64,000 nucleotides of DNA from Mycobacterium sp. (GCF_004298145.1 NZ_SCRH01000015.1:124001-188000); one strand, 5' to 3'. Counted from the stretch's first letter, positions 1-9,774 are shown. The notes: generated by a model from the letters alone, not told the origin. Translations and numbers: made by a program.

Positions 1-416
1 GCCACCAGGGGCCACATCGCCCAGCCGATCGCGAAACCGGCGGGCAGGTTGATCGTCTCGGTGATGGCCAGCAACGCACCCAGTACCGCGATGACCGCGA
101 CGACTCCCACGTAGTTTTTGGCCTTCGGCAGCAGGCTCAGCCCGGCGAGCAGCGCGGCCAGCAGGGCAACGACGACCGCGGTGCCCGCATCGCCGGCGCG
201 ACCACCGATGCCCGGGCCGAGGTCGGCGCTGATGGTGAACGTGGGACCGAAGTTCAGGAGATAGGCCACGAACCCGAGCGCCACCACCGCGATGTTCAGA
301 TACAGCGGAAGCTTGCTCTTGCCGTCGTCGTCTTTGGCGAACGATGGTGTGGCGCCCACATAGGCGCCGCCAGGCTGCGCCGGTGGGTATCCGGGGCTAC
401 CGGGAGAGTAGGTCAT
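1..416 (-). CDS. 34-kDa antigen-like membrane protein (Rv0954 family, DUF5336), 3' end outside the window
   Basis: The reading frame starts at the ATG at 416 (complement) and runs off the left edge, so only about 138 N-terminal residues are visible. The protein begins [17 protein letters not shown], a Pro/Gly-rich cytoplasmic tail, followed by a [10 protein letters not shown] linker and then hydrophobic segments of a small multi-pass membrane protein. This start and layout match the mycobacterial 34-kDa antigenic protein family (Rv0954), whose molecular role is not established. It is divergent from the F420-type oxidoreductase gene at 670, as Rv0954 and Rv0953c are in H37Rv. The roughly 250 bp between them hold a KstR-type palindrome nearer the oxidoreductase. 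Family assignment is from memory of the N-terminal sequence. Confidence 0.8.
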   Translation of the reverse strand, partial: MTYSPGSPGYPPAQPGGAYVGATPSFAKDDDGKSKLPLYLNIAVVALGFVAYLLNFGPTFTISADLGPGIGGRAGDAGTAVVVALLAALLAGLSLLPKAKNYVGVVAVIAVLGALLAITETINLPAGFAIGWAMWPLV

Positions 417-646
417 GGCTCCTCCTGTTGCGTCCAGTGCTTTTAAGTGCCGAGCGGGCGCCACGGGTGCAATGCGACGCTGTGCTTGCAGGCGCGTCAC
501 TGCATTGCGACGCGGTCGATCACCCACGCTAGCGCACGTGCGGCAACCGGTGCCGCTTCCAGTGGCTTGGACGGCGGGGCCCGCGGCGACGATGCCGCGG
601 ACCTCCGGCGAGACGGTCCGTATCACCAGAGCTTGCTCATCAGAGG

Positions 647-660
647 TAGAACACGTTCTA
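647..660. promoter_or_regulatory. KstR-type operator TAGAACACGTTCTA
   Basis: Inverted repeat TAGAAC-AC-GTTCTA, ending 9 bp before the ATG of the oxidoreductase at 670. It fits the published mycobacterial KstR consensus TNNAACNNGTTNNA at every fixed position. The same sequence recurs at 19967 and, with a different centre, at 32717. Its closeness to the start codon is consistent with repression. KstR itself is not in this window. Confidence 0.75.
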
Positions 661-669
661 ATTCTCTGC

Positions 670-1518
670 ATGGATTACGGGCTTGTGCTTTTTACCAGCG
701 ACCGTGGCATCTCTCCGGCGACGGCCGCGAAGCTTGCCGACGACCACGGCTTCGAGACCTTCTACGTGCCAGAACACACTCATATCCCGATCAAGCGGGA
801 GGCCGCGCACCCGACGACCGGTGACGCGTCGCTGCCCGATGACCGCTACATGCGCACGCTGGACCCCTGGGTGAGTCTGGGCGCGGCGTGCGCCGTCACG
901 TCGCGGGTGCGGCTGTCCACCGCGGTGGCGCTGCCGGTCGAACACGACCCGATCACCCTGGCGAAAAGTATTGCCACCCTTGACCATCTCTCCGGCGGAC
1001 GGGTCAGCCTGGGCGTCGGATTCGGTTGGAACACCGACGAGCTCGCCGACCACAACGTGCCGCCCGGCCGCCGGCGCACCATGCTGCGTGAGTACATCGA
1101 GGCGATGCGGGCACTGTGGACCGAGGAAGAAGCCTCCTACGACGGTGAGTTTGTCAAGTTCGGTCCCAGCTGGGCCTGGCCCAAGCCGGTGCAGTCGCAC
1201 ATCCCGGTGCTGGTGGGTGCCGCGGGCACCGAAAAGAACTTCAAGTGGATCGCGCGCAGCGCCGACGGCTGGATCACCACGCCCCGCGACTTCGACATCG
1301 ACGGACCGGTCAAGCTGCTGCAGGACACCTGGGCGGCCGCCGGCCGCGACGGCGCCCCGCAGATCGTGGCGCTGGACTTCAAGCCGGTCCCCGAGAAGCT
1401 CGCCAAATGGGCCGAACTCGGGGTGACCGAGGTGCTGTTCGGGTTGCCGGATAAGTCCGACGACGAGGTCGCCGCCTACGTCGAGCGGCTCGCCGGGAAA
1501 CTAGCGGCCCTCGTTTAG
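670..1518 (+). CDS. LLM-class F420-dependent oxidoreductase (Rv0953c-like)
   Basis: A 282-residue protein of the luciferase-like monooxygenase fold (TIM barrel), which in mycobacteria normally uses coenzyme F420 for hydride transfer; the substrate is unknown. The start at ATG 670 gives [16 protein letters not shown], the N-terminus expected from Rv0953c; the frame is open further upstream to 415 but that part lacks family similarity and would read through the palindrome. Family signatures visible include [10 protein letters not shown] near residue 35, [24 protein letters not shown] in the middle (read in parts: [17 protein letters not shown]) and [17 protein letters not shown] near residue 190. 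The KstR-type palindrome just upstream suggests control with the sterol/lipid regulon. Monocistronic, convergent with the thiolase-like gene. Confidence 0.88.
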   Translation: MDYGLVLFTSDRGISPATAAKLADDHGFETFYVPEHTHIPIKREAAHPTTGDASLPDDRYMRTLDPWVSLGAACAVTSRVRLSTAVALPVEHDPITLAKSIATLDHLSGGRVSLGVGFGWNTDELADHNVPPGRRRTMLREYIEAMRALWTEEEASYDGEFVKFGPSWAWPKPVQSHIPVLVGAAGTEKNFKWIARSADGWITTPRDFDIDGPVKLLQDTWAAAGRDGAPQIVALDFKPVPEKLAKWAELGVTEVLFGLPDKSDDEVAAYVERLAGKLAALV

Positions 1519-1554
1519 GCGCGCCTCCGTTTCCGTGAGAGCTCGGCGAGGACG

Positions 1555-3075
1555 CTAGGCCAGCGTGCAGCGATTGCCGTAGTCGAAGGAACGCACCCGG
1601 ACCTGGCGTCCGAGCGGGTCGCCGTCGATCAGCAGGGCGATCGACTCGTCGTCTTCGGTGGTCGACAGGAACCGGCTGCCGTCATCCAGCCGGCCGATGA
1701 CGATCCCCGTCGGCCGCCCGTCGTCGCGCCGAACCGTGTAGGTCTCGACGGTGCCGGTGCCGTCGGCGTTCTCGGTGACCGCCTCGGTCGGCCAGCCGGC
1801 GACCTGGGCCTGCAGCTGCGGGCTGCGGTCGGGCTTCCACTCCACCGGCGTGGTCGAGTAGACACCGACCGAGTACTTGCTCAGGATGCCGCCGTTCGCG
1901 CCGACCAGGCCGAATTGCCCGGGTAGCGTTCGCATTCGGCTGACGGTCTCGGCGACGGCGTGCATCGAATAGTTGTTGCCGGCACCGCCGAAGAACGGCA
2001 GTCCACCGGTCAACGTCAGGCCGCGCGGGTCGTCCGGAGCGATCCCCATACCGTCGCAGATGTTGAACACCGGGACGGGAAAGCAGCTGTACAGATCGAA
2101 CGTGGCGACGTCGTCGATGCCGATGCCGGCCATGGACAGCGCGTCGCGCACGGCCAAGAGGTGCGACGGCGCATGGCCGAGATCGGGGCGCTGTAGCAGC
2201 GCCTGTTCCTCGATGTCGGCGTGGCCGTGCAGATAGATCCACTTCTCCTCGGGAACCCCCAGGCGACGCGCCGCGTCGATCGACATCAGCAGGGCCGCCG
2301 CACCCTGGTTGACCTGGTCACGGGACACCATCAGCCGGGGGTACGGCTCGCAGATCATCCGGTTGCTCTCGGTCACGGTGATCAGCTCGTCGACGTCGCG
2401 CCGCACCGGCGATGCGGCGAACGGATTGCCGGCGGCGACGTTGGTGAACGGCGCGAACAGCTCGCCCATTCGGCGCCGGTATTCGGCGGGGCCCAAGCCG
2501 GTCCCGGCGCGTCGGGCGTTCTCCAGCAGCGCGTACTGGATGGGTGCGCTGGTCAGCCCGTGGGCGACGGTGTACCGCGAGACGAGCTTCTCGATGCCCT
2601 GGCCCCGGTCTTCCAGGTCACCGTCGACCGTCTCGGTGAAGTCGGGCCGGGCTTCGGCTTTCGCGAAGTAGCGCAGCGTCGACGTCGCATCCGAACCGAA
2701 CACCATCGCGACCTGCGAGCGGCCCGCCGCGATCTCCGCCGCCAGCTCGCTGATCAGGTGCTGAGGCCCCTGGCCGCCGACGATCTCGAGGATCGCGCGC
2801 GCGGGGTCAGCACCGATGCGGTTGGCCACGGATCGCGGGTAGTTGTTCGACCGCCCCAGCGGGGCGTTGATCACACCCGAGATCTCGAACTGCCTGACGC
2901 CGGCGACGGTGTCCAGGGCCGCGGCGGCGTCCTCGACGCCACAGTCGTCGACGGCGGCGCTGGCCGCCGCGGCGGCCAGCTCGACGGGCGACATCCCGCG
3001 GTAGTCCGGGTCGTCGATGCGCTCGGCGGCCTGCCCCACGCCGACGATGACGGGGGTGTTCGGGTCGAGATTCAT
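1555..3075 (-). CDS. Thiolase-like protein type 1 (TLP1), probably without thiolase activity
   Basis: A 506-residue protein annotated elsewhere as acetyl-CoA acetyltransferase. The start ATG at 3075 gives MNLDPNTPVIVGVGQ, the usual thiolase opening. The thiolase core spans about residues 1-415 and is followed by an extra C-terminal domain of about 90 residues, as in the M. smegmatis TLP1 protein. Neither catalytic cysteine is present: the nucleophile region reads EIVGGQGPQ (residues 97-105) and the C-terminal CxG loop reads GANGG (392-396). His372 is in the region where a catalytic histidine would lie. From knowledge of the TLP1 family it may bind CoA or acyl-CoA but lack thiolytic activity. 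It lies between sucD and the Rv0953c-like gene, where H37Rv has no such gene. Confidence 0.82.
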   Translation of the reverse strand: MNLDPNTPVIVGVGQAAERIDDPDYRGMSPVELAAAAASAAVDDCGVEDAAAALDTVAGVRQFEISGVINAPLGRSNNYPRSVANRIGADPARAILEIVGGQGPQHLISELAAEIAAGRSQVAMVFGSDATSTLRYFAKAEARPDFTETVDGDLEDRGQGIEKLVSRYTVAHGLTSAPIQYALLENARRAGTGLGPAEYRRRMGELFAPFTNVAAGNPFAASPVRRDVDELITVTESNRMICEPYPRLMVSRDQVNQGAAALLMSIDAARRLGVPEEKWIYLHGHADIEEQALLQRPDLGHAPSHLLAVRDALSMAGIGIDDVATFDLYSCFPVPVFNICDGMGIAPDDPRGLTLTGGLPFFGGAGNNYSMHAVAETVSRMRTLPGQFGLVGANGGILSKYSVGVYSTTPVEWKPDRSPQLQAQVAGWPTEAVTENADGTGTVETYTVRRDDGRPTGIVIGRLDDGSRFLSTTEDDESIALLIDGDPLGRQVRVRSFDYGNRCTLA

Positions 3076-3103
3076 AGACCCACTATCTACCGCAGGGCAG
3101 TCT

Positions 3104-3135
3104 CCCGGTCGAACCGGGGCCCCTTGGCGGGGCCC
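3104..3135 (-). terminator. Paired GC-rich hairpins downstream of sucD
   Basis: Two adjoining stems: CCCGGT/ACCGGG around a CGA loop (3104-3118) and GGGCCCC/GGGGCCC around TTGGC (3117-3135). They share bases, so only one can form fully at a time. They lie just after the sucD stop codon on the transcribed strand and before the thiolase-like start. No T-tract, as is common in mycobacteria. Confidence 0.55.
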
Positions 3136-3170
3136 GATAGTGGCGACCCGCTCGCGATCGCCACGGTCCG

Positions 3171-4085
3171 CTACAGGCTCTGCAAGATCTCGCGAGCCAG
3201 CTCGGCCGTCTCCGAAGGGGTCTTGCCGACCTTGACGCCGGCGGCCTCCAAGGCTTCCTTTTTGGCGGCCGCGGTGCCCGACGAGCCGGACACGATGGCG
3301 CCCGCGTGGCCCATCGTCTTGCCTTCCGGCGCAGTGAATCCCGCGACGTAGCCGACGACCGGCTTGGACACGTTGGCCTTGATGTAGTCGGCCGCGCGCT
3401 CCTCGGCGTCACCGCCGATCTCACCGATCATCACGATCACCTTGGTGTCGGGGTCCTTCTCGAAGGCCTCGATGGCGTCGATGTGGGTGGTGCCGATCAC
3501 CGGGTCACCGCCGATGCCGATCGACGTGGAAAAGCCGAAATCGCGTAGCTCGTACATCATTTGGTAGGTCAGGGTGCCGGACTTGGACACCAGCCCGACG
3601 GGGCCGGGGCCGCTGATGTTCGCGGGGGTGATGCCGGCCAGGGCCTCGCCCGGGGTGATGATGCCGGGACAGTTCGGCCCGATGATGCGCGTCTTCGGGG
3701 CCCTGCCTCCACCTTTTTGTAGGTTGTAGGCCCACGCGTATGCGCTGTCCTGCACCGGAATTCCCTCGGTGATGACCACCAGCAGCGGGATCTCGGCGTC
3801 GATGGCCTCGATGATGGCGTCCTTGGCGAATTTCGGCGGCACGAAGACGACCGACACGTCGGCCCCGGTCTCCTTCATCGCTTCGGCAACGCCGCCGAAG
3901 ACCGGGAGTTCGACGTCCTTGCCTTTCGCGTCCACGTGCGACACGGTGGTGCCCGCCTTGCGGGCGTTCACCCCGCCCACCACCTGGGTGCCGGCTTTCA
4001 GCATGAGCGCGGTGTGCTTGGTGCCCTCACCGCCGGTGATGCCCTGGACGATTACCTTGGAGTCCTTGTTCAGGAAGATCGACAT
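3171..4085 (-). CDS. sucD: Succinate-CoA ligase (ADP/GDP-forming), alpha subunit
   Basis: A 304-residue alpha subunit of succinyl-CoA synthetase, which with SucC interconverts succinyl-CoA and succinate with substrate-level phosphorylation in the TCA cycle. [25 protein letters not shown] at the N-terminus is the CoA-binding Rossmann domain. The C-terminal half carries the active-site phosphohistidine in GHAGAIVSG (around residue 255). Length is normal for the family. It starts 12 bp after the sucC stop, so the two are one operon, transcribed leftward and closed by hairpins at 3104-3135. Confidence 0.97.
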   Translation of the reverse strand: MSIFLNKDSKVIVQGITGGEGTKHTALMLKAGTQVVGGVNARKAGTTVSHVDAKGKDVELPVFGGVAEAMKETGADVSVVFVPPKFAKDAIIEAIDAEIPLLVVITEGIPVQDSAYAWAYNLQKGGGRAPKTRIIGPNCPGIITPGEALAGITPANISGPGPVGLVSKSGTLTYQMMYELRDFGFSTSIGIGGDPVIGTTHIDAIEAFEKDPDTKVIVMIGEIGGDAEERAADYIKANVSKPVVGYVAGFTAPEGKTMGHAGAIVSGSSGTAAAKKEALEAAGVKVGKTPSETAELAREILQSL

Positions 4086-4097
4086 TGCTTGGCTCCC

Positions 4098-5261
4098 TTA
4101 CTTATTCGCCAGCTCGGCGGCTTTGTCGGCACCGGCGTCCATGGTCTCGGCCTGGATCACCAGCGGGTGGTTGGCTTGGGCCAGAATGCGCCGGCCTTCG
4201 TCGACGTTGTTGCCGTCGAGCCGGACCACGAGCGGTTTGTTGGCCTCGGCGCCGAGCATGTTCAGCGCGGTCACGATCCCGTTGGCGACGGCGTCGCACG
4301 ACGTGATGCCACCGAACACGTTCACGAACACGGCCTTGACCTGCTTGTCGTGCAGGATGACGTCGAGGCCCGCGGCCATCACCTCGGCCGACGCGCCACC
4401 GCCGATGTCCAGGAAGTTGGCCGGCTTGACCCCGCCGTGCTTTTCACCCGCGTAGGCGACGACGTCGAGCGTGGACATCACCAGGCCCGCGCCGTTGCCG
4501 ATGATGCCGACGGCGCCGTCGAGCTTGACGTAGTTGAGGTCGTGCTCCTTGGCCTTGAGTTCCAGCGGGTCGGTGGCGTCGCGGTCCTCGAACTCGGCGT
4601 GGCCGGGCTGACGGAAGTCGGCGTTGGCGTCCAGGGTGACCTTGCCGTCCAGCGCCAGGATCCGGTCTTGCGGATCCCGCACCAGCGGGTTGACCTCGAC
4701 CAGGGTGGCGTCCTCGGCGACGAAGACCTCCCACAGCTTGTTGATGGTGACCGCGGCCGCGTCGAGCACCTCGGCCGGCAGGTGGCCCTGTTCGGCGATG
4801 GAACGCGCGGTCGCCAGGTCGACACCCTTGACGGCGTTCACCGGAACCTTGGCCAGCCGCTCGGGCTTGGTGGCGGCCACCTCCTCGATTTCCATGCCGC
4901 CCTCGACCGAGCACATGGCCAGGTAGGTGCGGTTGGCGCGATCGAGCAGAAAGGAGATGTAGTACTCCTCGGCGATGTCACTGGCCTCGGCGACCAGAAG
5001 CTTCTTGACGACGTGTCCCTTGATGTCGAGACCGAGGATGTTCTTGGCGTGTTCGTAGGCGTCCTCGGGCGTCGCCGCGTACTTGACGCCGCCCGCCTTG
5101 CCACGTCCGCCGACCTTCACCTGCGCCTTGACCATCACCGGACGACCGATCTCGGTGGCGATCTCGCGAGCACCCTCGGCGGTGTCGGTCACGCGCCCCG
5201 GCGTAGTCGGTACGTTGTGCTTGGCGAACAATTCTTTTGCTTGATACTCGAAAAGGTCCAT
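4098..5261 (-). CDS. sucC: Succinate-CoA ligase, beta subunit
   Basis: A 387-residue beta subunit with the N-terminal ATP-grasp fold and C-terminal CoA-ligase domain. The start at ATG 5261 gives [22 protein letters not shown], the canonical SucC N-terminus; an AGAGAG Shine-Dalgarno-like sequence precedes it, and the frame open upstream to 5318 is not conserved. VEVNPLV in the nucleotide-binding half and [13 protein letters not shown] in the ligase half are typical. First gene of sucC-sucD. It is divergent from the M23 peptidase gene, with a CRP-type palindrome at 5419 in the shared 248-bp region. Confidence 0.97.
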   Translation of the reverse strand: MDLFEYQAKELFAKHNVPTTPGRVTDTAEGAREIATEIGRPVMVKAQVKVGGRGKAGGVKYAATPEDAYEHAKNILGLDIKGHVVKKLLVAEASDIAEEYYISFLLDRANRTYLAMCSVEGGMEIEEVAATKPERLAKVPVNAVKGVDLATARSIAEQGHLPAEVLDAAAVTINKLWEVFVAEDATLVEVNPLVRDPQDRILALDGKVTLDANADFRQPGHAEFEDRDATDPLELKAKEHDLNYVKLDGAVGIIGNGAGLVMSTLDVVAYAGEKHGGVKPANFLDIGGGASAEVMAAGLDVILHDKQVKAVFVNVFGGITSCDAVANGIVTALNMLGAEANKPLVVRLDGNNVDEGRRILAQANHPLVIQAETMDAGADKAAELANK

Positions 5262-5418
5262 GGACTCTCTGTCTTCGCTCGACTCAACTGCTAGGCCTCT
5301 TGGTGGGCGGTGCCGCATCCGGCAACTCGCACGGACGAACTGTATCCACCCTCGAAACGGCTTTTACCGCCGCGTCCGCCGATGTGGCACAGCTCACGGG
5401 ACATGGATAGACGGCCCG

Positions 5419-5434
5419 CGTGATCCAAATCACA
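5419..5434. promoter_or_regulatory. CRP-type (cAMP receptor protein) site
   Basis: CGTGATCCAAATCACA contains GTGA-N6-TCAC with perfect arms GTGAT/ATCAC, matching the mycobacterial CRP (Rv3676) consensus TGTGA-N6-TCACA. It sits between sucC (158 bp from its start) and the M23 peptidase gene (76-103 bp from its possible starts), so it could act on either. Confidence 0.6.
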
Positions 5435-5509
5435 ATTCCGCCCGGATCGTGCGACGAGGTTGCCAGCCCCGCGCGTCAGCGGCTACCTTCCTAGGGTCCA
5501 GATAACGTT

Positions 5510-6652
5510 ATGGTCACGATACGAGGACATTTCAGGTTGTCCCAGCACCGTTTTGCCCGGCCCTCTGCCCTAACAACAGGCGTCTTGAGGGTAGGTCGCG
5601 CCGCAGCCACCCGGTCGACGGATCCCCATCGAACCGAAGTCACGGAGATCCTTCCGCTCGACGGCTTTGACTTCGGCGACCTTGATTTCAGTGATTTCAG
5701 TGACGACGTCAGCGATCACACCGACCTGGACTTCAGCAACGACTCGACGTTCGACAACGAAGCCCAGGTGCTGCTGGCGCCGGAGCTCGACGATCTCCAC
5801 GAGACCGACGACCTGAGGCCACAGTGGCTGGCCGCGCCCGCCACCGAGGTGCTGCCCCGGGTGACCCTCGAGCCCCGCCCCGAACGGCGCCTCGATCACC
5901 CGCGCGCCACCGACGTCGTCGACGCGACCCGCCGCGGAGGCCAGCACCGCAAGCAACCGACCAGCGCGGCCCGGGGCCGCCTGCTGATCTCGGCGATGGC
6001 CGCCGGCGCCGCCGCCGCGGCCGCCCACACGGCCACCAGCCACGCCGACACCCCCAAGACCGACGCGGTGCTGACTGCCAACGCGTCCGCGCTCACCGGC
6101 GGATCGGGCAGCAACACCGTCAACACCGTCCGTGGCCCCGAGGTGATCGCGGTGGAGCGCGCGGCGACCGCAGCGCTGCACAACCAGGAACTCGCCAGGG
6201 GCGTCGCCTTCGCCAATGACCGCGCGCAGCGCGAGGCGCGATTGCAGCAACCGCTCTACGTGATGCCCACGAAGGGGATATTCACCTCGAACTTCGGTTA
6301 CCGCTGGGGCGTGCTGCACGCCGGTATCGACCTGGCCAACTCGATCGGCACGCCGATCGTGGCGGTGTCCGACGGCGTCGTCATCGAGGCCGGGCCGGCC
6401 GGCGGCTACGGGATGCTGGTCAAGCTGCGGCACGCCGACGGCACGGTCACGCTCTATGGTCACATCAACACCACCCTGGTCAGCGTCGGCGAGCGCGTGA
6501 TGGCCGGTGACCAGATCGCCACCATGGGCAACCGGGGCAATTCCACCGGCCCGCACCTGCATTTCGAGGTGCTGCGGAGCGGCACCGAGCGGATCGATCC
6601 CGTGCCGTGGCTGGCTAAGCGTGGTCTTATGGTCAGCAACTACGCTGGTTGA
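5510..6652 (+). CDS. M23-family peptidoglycan metallopeptidase (Rv0950c-like)
   Basis: Up to 380 residues. After an acidic low-complexity region rich in [13 protein letters not shown] (about residues 50-80), an Ala-rich hydrophobic stretch [18 protein letters not shown] near residue 165 could be a membrane anchor or late signal sequence. The C-terminal 120 residues are a LytM/M23 domain with zinc ligands in HAGIDLAN (HxxxD) and HLHFEV, plus YGHI. Such enzymes cut peptidoglycan cross-bridges, or act as inactive regulators when ligands are lost; here the ligands are present. Start uncertain: ATG 5510 has no Shine-Dalgarno sequence and abuts the palindrome ATAACGTTAT (5502-5511), while TTG 5537 has GAGGA nine bases ahead and would give 371 residues. 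Followed after 1 bp by a small membrane protein gene. Confidence 0.88.
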   Translation: MVTIRGHFRLSQHRFARPSALTTGVLRVGRAAATRSTDPHRTEVTEILPLDGFDFGDLDFSDFSDDVSDHTDLDFSNDSTFDNEAQVLLAPELDDLHETDDLRPQWLAAPATEVLPRVTLEPRPERRLDHPRATDVVDATRRGGQHRKQPTSAARGRLLISAMAAGAAAAAAHTATSHADTPKTDAVLTANASALTGGSGSNTVNTVRGPEVIAVERAATAALHNQELARGVAFANDRAQREARLQQPLYVMPTKGIFTSNFGYRWGVLHAGIDLANSIGTPIVAVSDGVVIEAGPAGGYGMLVKLRHADGTVTLYGHINTTLVSVGERVMAGDQIATMGNRGNSTGPHLHFEVLRSGTERIDPVPWLAKRGLMVSNYAG

Positions 6653-6653
6653 G

Positions 6654-7244
6654 GTGACCGCGCCGAACGAACACCCTTCCGGTCCGCGTCCGCCCGAACC
6701 CGCTGCAGAGCCCTCATCGTCCTCCGACTCACGGACACGGATCATCCGCCGCGCGCCGACCGGGCCGATCCCCACCACACCGGACTCCCCGACTAGTCAG
6801 TTCGTTCCGGCGTCAGCGCCGTACCGGAGTGGCCCTCGCGCGGGACGGACGAGCTATGCCGGAGCGCCGGCCCTGGAGCCCACCGACCGCACGGCCGTCG
6901 CCGCCTGCGCGGTCAGCATCGTCAGCGGGTGGGCCACGTCGGTGGTCGCCACCGACCTGATCGCCGGTTGGTGGAAGTCCGATCGCCTGTTCTGCATCGC
7001 GGTCGCGTTTCTCGCCCTGGTGTTCGCCGCGACCACGGTGTCGGGTGTGATCACGCTGCTGCAGCGCCGACCGGTCAGCCGCTACCTCCTGTTGGCGGGC
7101 GCATTCGTCGCATTCCTTACCTATATCGGCGTGTTCATCGCCGGTGCCCGGGTCGCGTGGGTCGTGCACCTGCTGCCGCTGTTGCCCATCGCCACGGTGG
7201 TGCTGGTGCTGCTGCCGCAAACCAAACGCTGGCTGGAGGCCTGA
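6654..7244 (+). CDS. Conserved four-TM membrane protein
   Basis: A 196-residue protein of unknown function. The GTG at 6654 is chosen because it lies one base after the M23 stop, giving coupled translation. About 80 N-terminal residues are polar and Pro/Ser/Arg-rich and probably cytoplasmic. Four hydrophobic segments follow: AACAVSIVSGWATSVVA, FCIAVAFLALVFAATTV, YLLLAGAFVAFLTYIGVF and LLPLLPIATVVLVLL. No catalytic motif seen. The coupling to a cell-wall hydrolase gene suggests an envelope role (inference only). Confidence 0.75.
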   Translation: MTAPNEHPSGPRPPEPAAEPSSSSDSRTRIIRRAPTGPIPTTPDSPTSQFVPASAPYRSGPRAGRTSYAGAPALEPTDRTAVAACAVSIVSGWATSVVATDLIAGWWKSDRLFCIAVAFLALVFAATTVSGVITLLQRRPVSRYLLLAGAFVAFLTYIGVFIAGARVAWVVHLLPLLPIATVVLVLLPQTKRWLEA

Positions 7245-7267
7245 CCGGCGCCGAATGCGCAGTCATT

Positions 7268-7291
7268 GCGAGGAATTCGCGAATTTCTCGC
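7268..7291. terminator. Hairpin between convergent genes
   Basis: An 11-bp stem, GCGAGGAATTC against GAATTTCTCGC with one G-T wobble and a GC loop. It lies between the end of the small membrane protein gene and the end of uvrD1, so it can serve both strands. No clear T-tract. Confidence 0.55.
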
Positions 7292-7326
7292 GCTGGGTGC
7301 ACGCTCGTCGCACACTCTCGTGCGGG

Positions 7327-9774
7327 CTAGAGCTTGCTGAGCGGGGCGTGGTTGTGCATCAGCTTCACCCGTCCCGAGCTGCCGAAGTCGATCAGCGACA
7401 TCGCCGATTCGCCGACGCCGGAAACCTCCTCGACCCGGCCCAGCCCGTACTTGTCGTGCGTCACCCGATCGCCGGGCTCGAGTACCAGTAGCGGTCGTTT
7501 GCTCATCCCGGAGCGGGTCGGGGCCGCGCGCGGCGTGCCGAATCGTCCGGCGCCGCTCACCGGCGCGCTGAACGACGGGGCGGGCGCGGTGCGGCGCCAA
7601 TCGATCAATTCTTGCGGAATCTCCCTGAGGAACCGCGATTCCGGGTTAAGCATGGGCTGCCCCCAGGAGGACCGGACGATGGCCCTGCTCAGGTAGAGGC
7701 GCTGGCGCGCCCTGGTGATCCCCACGTAGGCCAGCCGCCGCTCCTCGCAGAGTTCGGCCGGATCGTCCAATGACCGCATGTGGGGGAACATCCCGTCCTC
7801 CCACCCGGTGACGAACACCACCGGAAACTCCAGGCCTTTCGCGGTGTGCAGGGTCATCAGCGTGACCATGCCGGCGCCGTCCCCGGGGATCTCGTCGCTG
7901 TCGGAAACCAGCGAGACCCTTTCCAGGAACTCTGCCAGCACACCGGTATCCGGCACGTCCTCGTCTTCCGGGGTTTGCAGGGACTCGCCCAGCGCGGCGG
8001 CGTTCGCCCGGTCGGTGCTGAATTCATGTGCCACACTGACGAGTTCGTTGAGGTTATCCAACCGCGCCAGTTCCTGCGGATCGGTGGAGGATTCCAGCTC
8101 TCTGCGGTATCCGGTACGTTCCAGCACCGACTCGACCAGATCCCCGAGATCGTCATCCAGGCGGCCCCGCAGCTCGTCAAGCAGCTCGACGAAACCCGAG
8201 ATCGCCTTCTCCGCTCGGGAATTCAGCATCGGCACTTTGCCTTCGGCTGCGGCCACGAGCGCATCGGCGAAGCCGGCCCCGGTGTTCTCGGCGTACACCG
8301 CCACGCAGGCCTCGGCGCGATCACCGATGCCCCGACGCGGGGTGTTGAGGATGCGCCGCATGCTGACCGTGTCCCCGGGGTTGTCCAGCACCCGCAGATA
8401 GGCGACGATGTCGCGAATCTCCTTGCGTTCGTAAAAGCGCACTCCCCCAACCACTTTGTAGGGAATCCCGGCGCGGATGAAAACCTCTTCCAACGACCGC
8501 GACGAGTTGTTGGTGCGGTAGAAGACGGCGACGTCGTTGTAGGTGATCTCGCCTTTCTCGGCAAGCGCGTCGATCTCCTCGGCGACGAATCTGGCCTCGT
8601 CGTGCTCGTTGTCGGCGACGTAGCCGACGATCATCTCGCCGGCGCCGGCGGCGGTCCACAGGCGCTTGTCACGGCGCCCGGAGTTGCGGGCGATCACGGA
8701 GTTGGCCGCCGACAGAATGTTCTGTGTCGACCGGTAATTCTGTTCCAGCAGAATGGTTGTCGCGTCGGGATAGTCGCGTTCGAAGTCCTCGATGTTGCGG
8801 ATGGTGGCGCCGCGGAACGCATAGATCGACTGATCGGCATCACCGACCACGCACAACTCGGCCGGCGACACCTCGTCAGCTGAGGGGTCGGATACCTCGT
8901 CGGAACCGGGCTGATTCGGCGGTCCCCACTGCGCCTCGCCCGCGCCGGCCCCCGGACCAGCCCCGGCGAGCCTCGCTGAACCGCCGCGGCCAACCAATTC
9001 CCGCACCAGCACGTATTGCGCGTGGTTGGTGTCCTGGTACTCGTCGACGAGCACATGCCGGAACCGCCGCCGGTAGTGCTGGGCGATCTGCGGGAACGCC
9101 CGCAACACCGCCACTGTCTCCCCGATCAGGTCGTCGAAGTCCAACGCGTTCGCTGCCCGAAGCCGCCGCTGATACTCGCCGTAAACGCTCGCCACCGTGC
9201 GGGACAACTCGTCGGAATCATCGGTCAGGTTTGACAGCGCGTCGGCGGGGTCGATCAGCTCGTTCTTCAGGTTGGAGATGGCGTTGGCCAACAGCCGCGG
9301 CGAGTAGCGCTTGATATCGAGGCCCATGTCGCGCCCGATCATCTGCAGCAGCCGCCGCGAATCGTCGGCGTCGTAGATCGAAAAGTTGGAATTGAGGCCT
9401 TCGATCAGGGAGGCCTGGTTGCGCAGGATGCGCACGCAGGTCGAGTGAAAGGTGGACACCCACATGGCGCGGGCCCGGTTGCCGACCAGCCGCACCACCC
9501 GTTCGCGCATCTCGGCCGCGGCCTTGTTGGTGAAGGTGATGGCGAGCACCTGGCCCACCCCGACCCCGCGCTCCGCGATGAGATAGGCGATGCGGCGCGT
9601 CAACACCGCGGTCTTGCCCGAGCCCGCCCCGGCCACGATCAGCAGCGGGGAACCCTCGTGCACCACCGCCTGGCGCTGTTGCGGGTTGAGCCCCTCGAGC
9701 AGCCCCTGGCTGGCCGAGGAGGCTTGGGGGGAAGGAAATGCGCTTGTCACAGCGTCGGTCAGGTATCCGGTCAT
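7327..9774 (-). CDS. uvrD1: ATP-dependent DNA helicase UvrD1/PcrA, with an extra insert in domain 1A
   Basis: An 815-residue superfamily 1A helicase used in nucleotide excision repair and, in mycobacteria, stimulated by Ku at broken ends. Visible motifs: Walker A GAGSGKT (49-55), Walker B DEYQD (244-248), motif III GDADQSIYAFRGA (311-323), motif V TLHTAKGLEF and motif VI YVGITRARQRLYLSRA. The C-terminal DRVTHDKYGLGRVEEVSG is the Tudor-like domain that binds RNA polymerase or Ku in relatives. A segment at about residues 263-304, rich in Gly, Ala and Pro, separates motif II from motif III and is much longer than in the H37Rv protein as I recall it. The start ATG at 9774 lies 25 residues before conserved LEGLNPQQRQAV. 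Divergent from the RIC gene. Confidence 0.95.
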   Translation of the reverse strand: MTGYLTDAVTSAFPSPQASSASQGLLEGLNPQQRQAVVHEGSPLLIVAGAGSGKTAVLTRRIAYLIAERGVGVGQVLAITFTNKAAAEMRERVVRLVGNRARAMWVSTFHSTCVRILRNQASLIEGLNSNFSIYDADDSRRLLQMIGRDMGLDIKRYSPRLLANAISNLKNELIDPADALSNLTDDSDELSRTVASVYGEYQRRLRAANALDFDDLIGETVAVLRAFPQIAQHYRRRFRHVLVDEYQDTNHAQYVLVRELVGRGGSARLAGAGPGAGAGEAQWGPPNQPGSDEVSDPSADEVSPAELCVVGDADQSIYAFRGATIRNIEDFERDYPDATTILLEQNYRSTQNILSAANSVIARNSGRRDKRLWTAAGAGEMIVGYVADNEHDEARFVAEEIDALAEKGEITYNDVAVFYRTNNSSRSLEEVFIRAGIPYKVVGGVRFYERKEIRDIVAYLRVLDNPGDTVSMRRILNTPRRGIGDRAEACVAVYAENTGAGFADALVAAAEGKVPMLNSRAEKAISGFVELLDELRGRLDDDLGDLVESVLERTGYRRELESSTDPQELARLDNLNELVSVAHEFSTDRANAAALGESLQTPEDEDVPDTGVLAEFLERVSLVSDSDEIPGDGAGMVTLMTLHTAKGLEFPVVFVTGWEDGMFPHMRSLDDPAELCEERRLAYVGITRARQRLYLSRAIVRSSWGQPMLNPESRFLREIPQELIDWRRTAPAPSFSAPVSGAGRFGTPRAAPTRSGMSKRPLLVLEPGDRVTHDKYGLGRVEEVSGVGESAMSLIDFGSSGRVKLMHNHAPLSKL

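Noticed and set aside
3100..3125. GGTCGAACC resembling a tRNA T-arm
   Set aside because: No acceptor or anticodon stem around it; explained by the hairpins after sucD.
2221..3351. 376-codon plus-strand frame opposite the thiolase-like and sucD genes
   Set aside because: Shadow frame: Arg/Gly/Val-rich without a family, antisense to clear genes.
3936..5294. 452-codon plus-strand frame opposite sucCD
   Set aside because: Antisense to sucC and sucD; composition and Gln/His/Val bias are those of a shadow frame.
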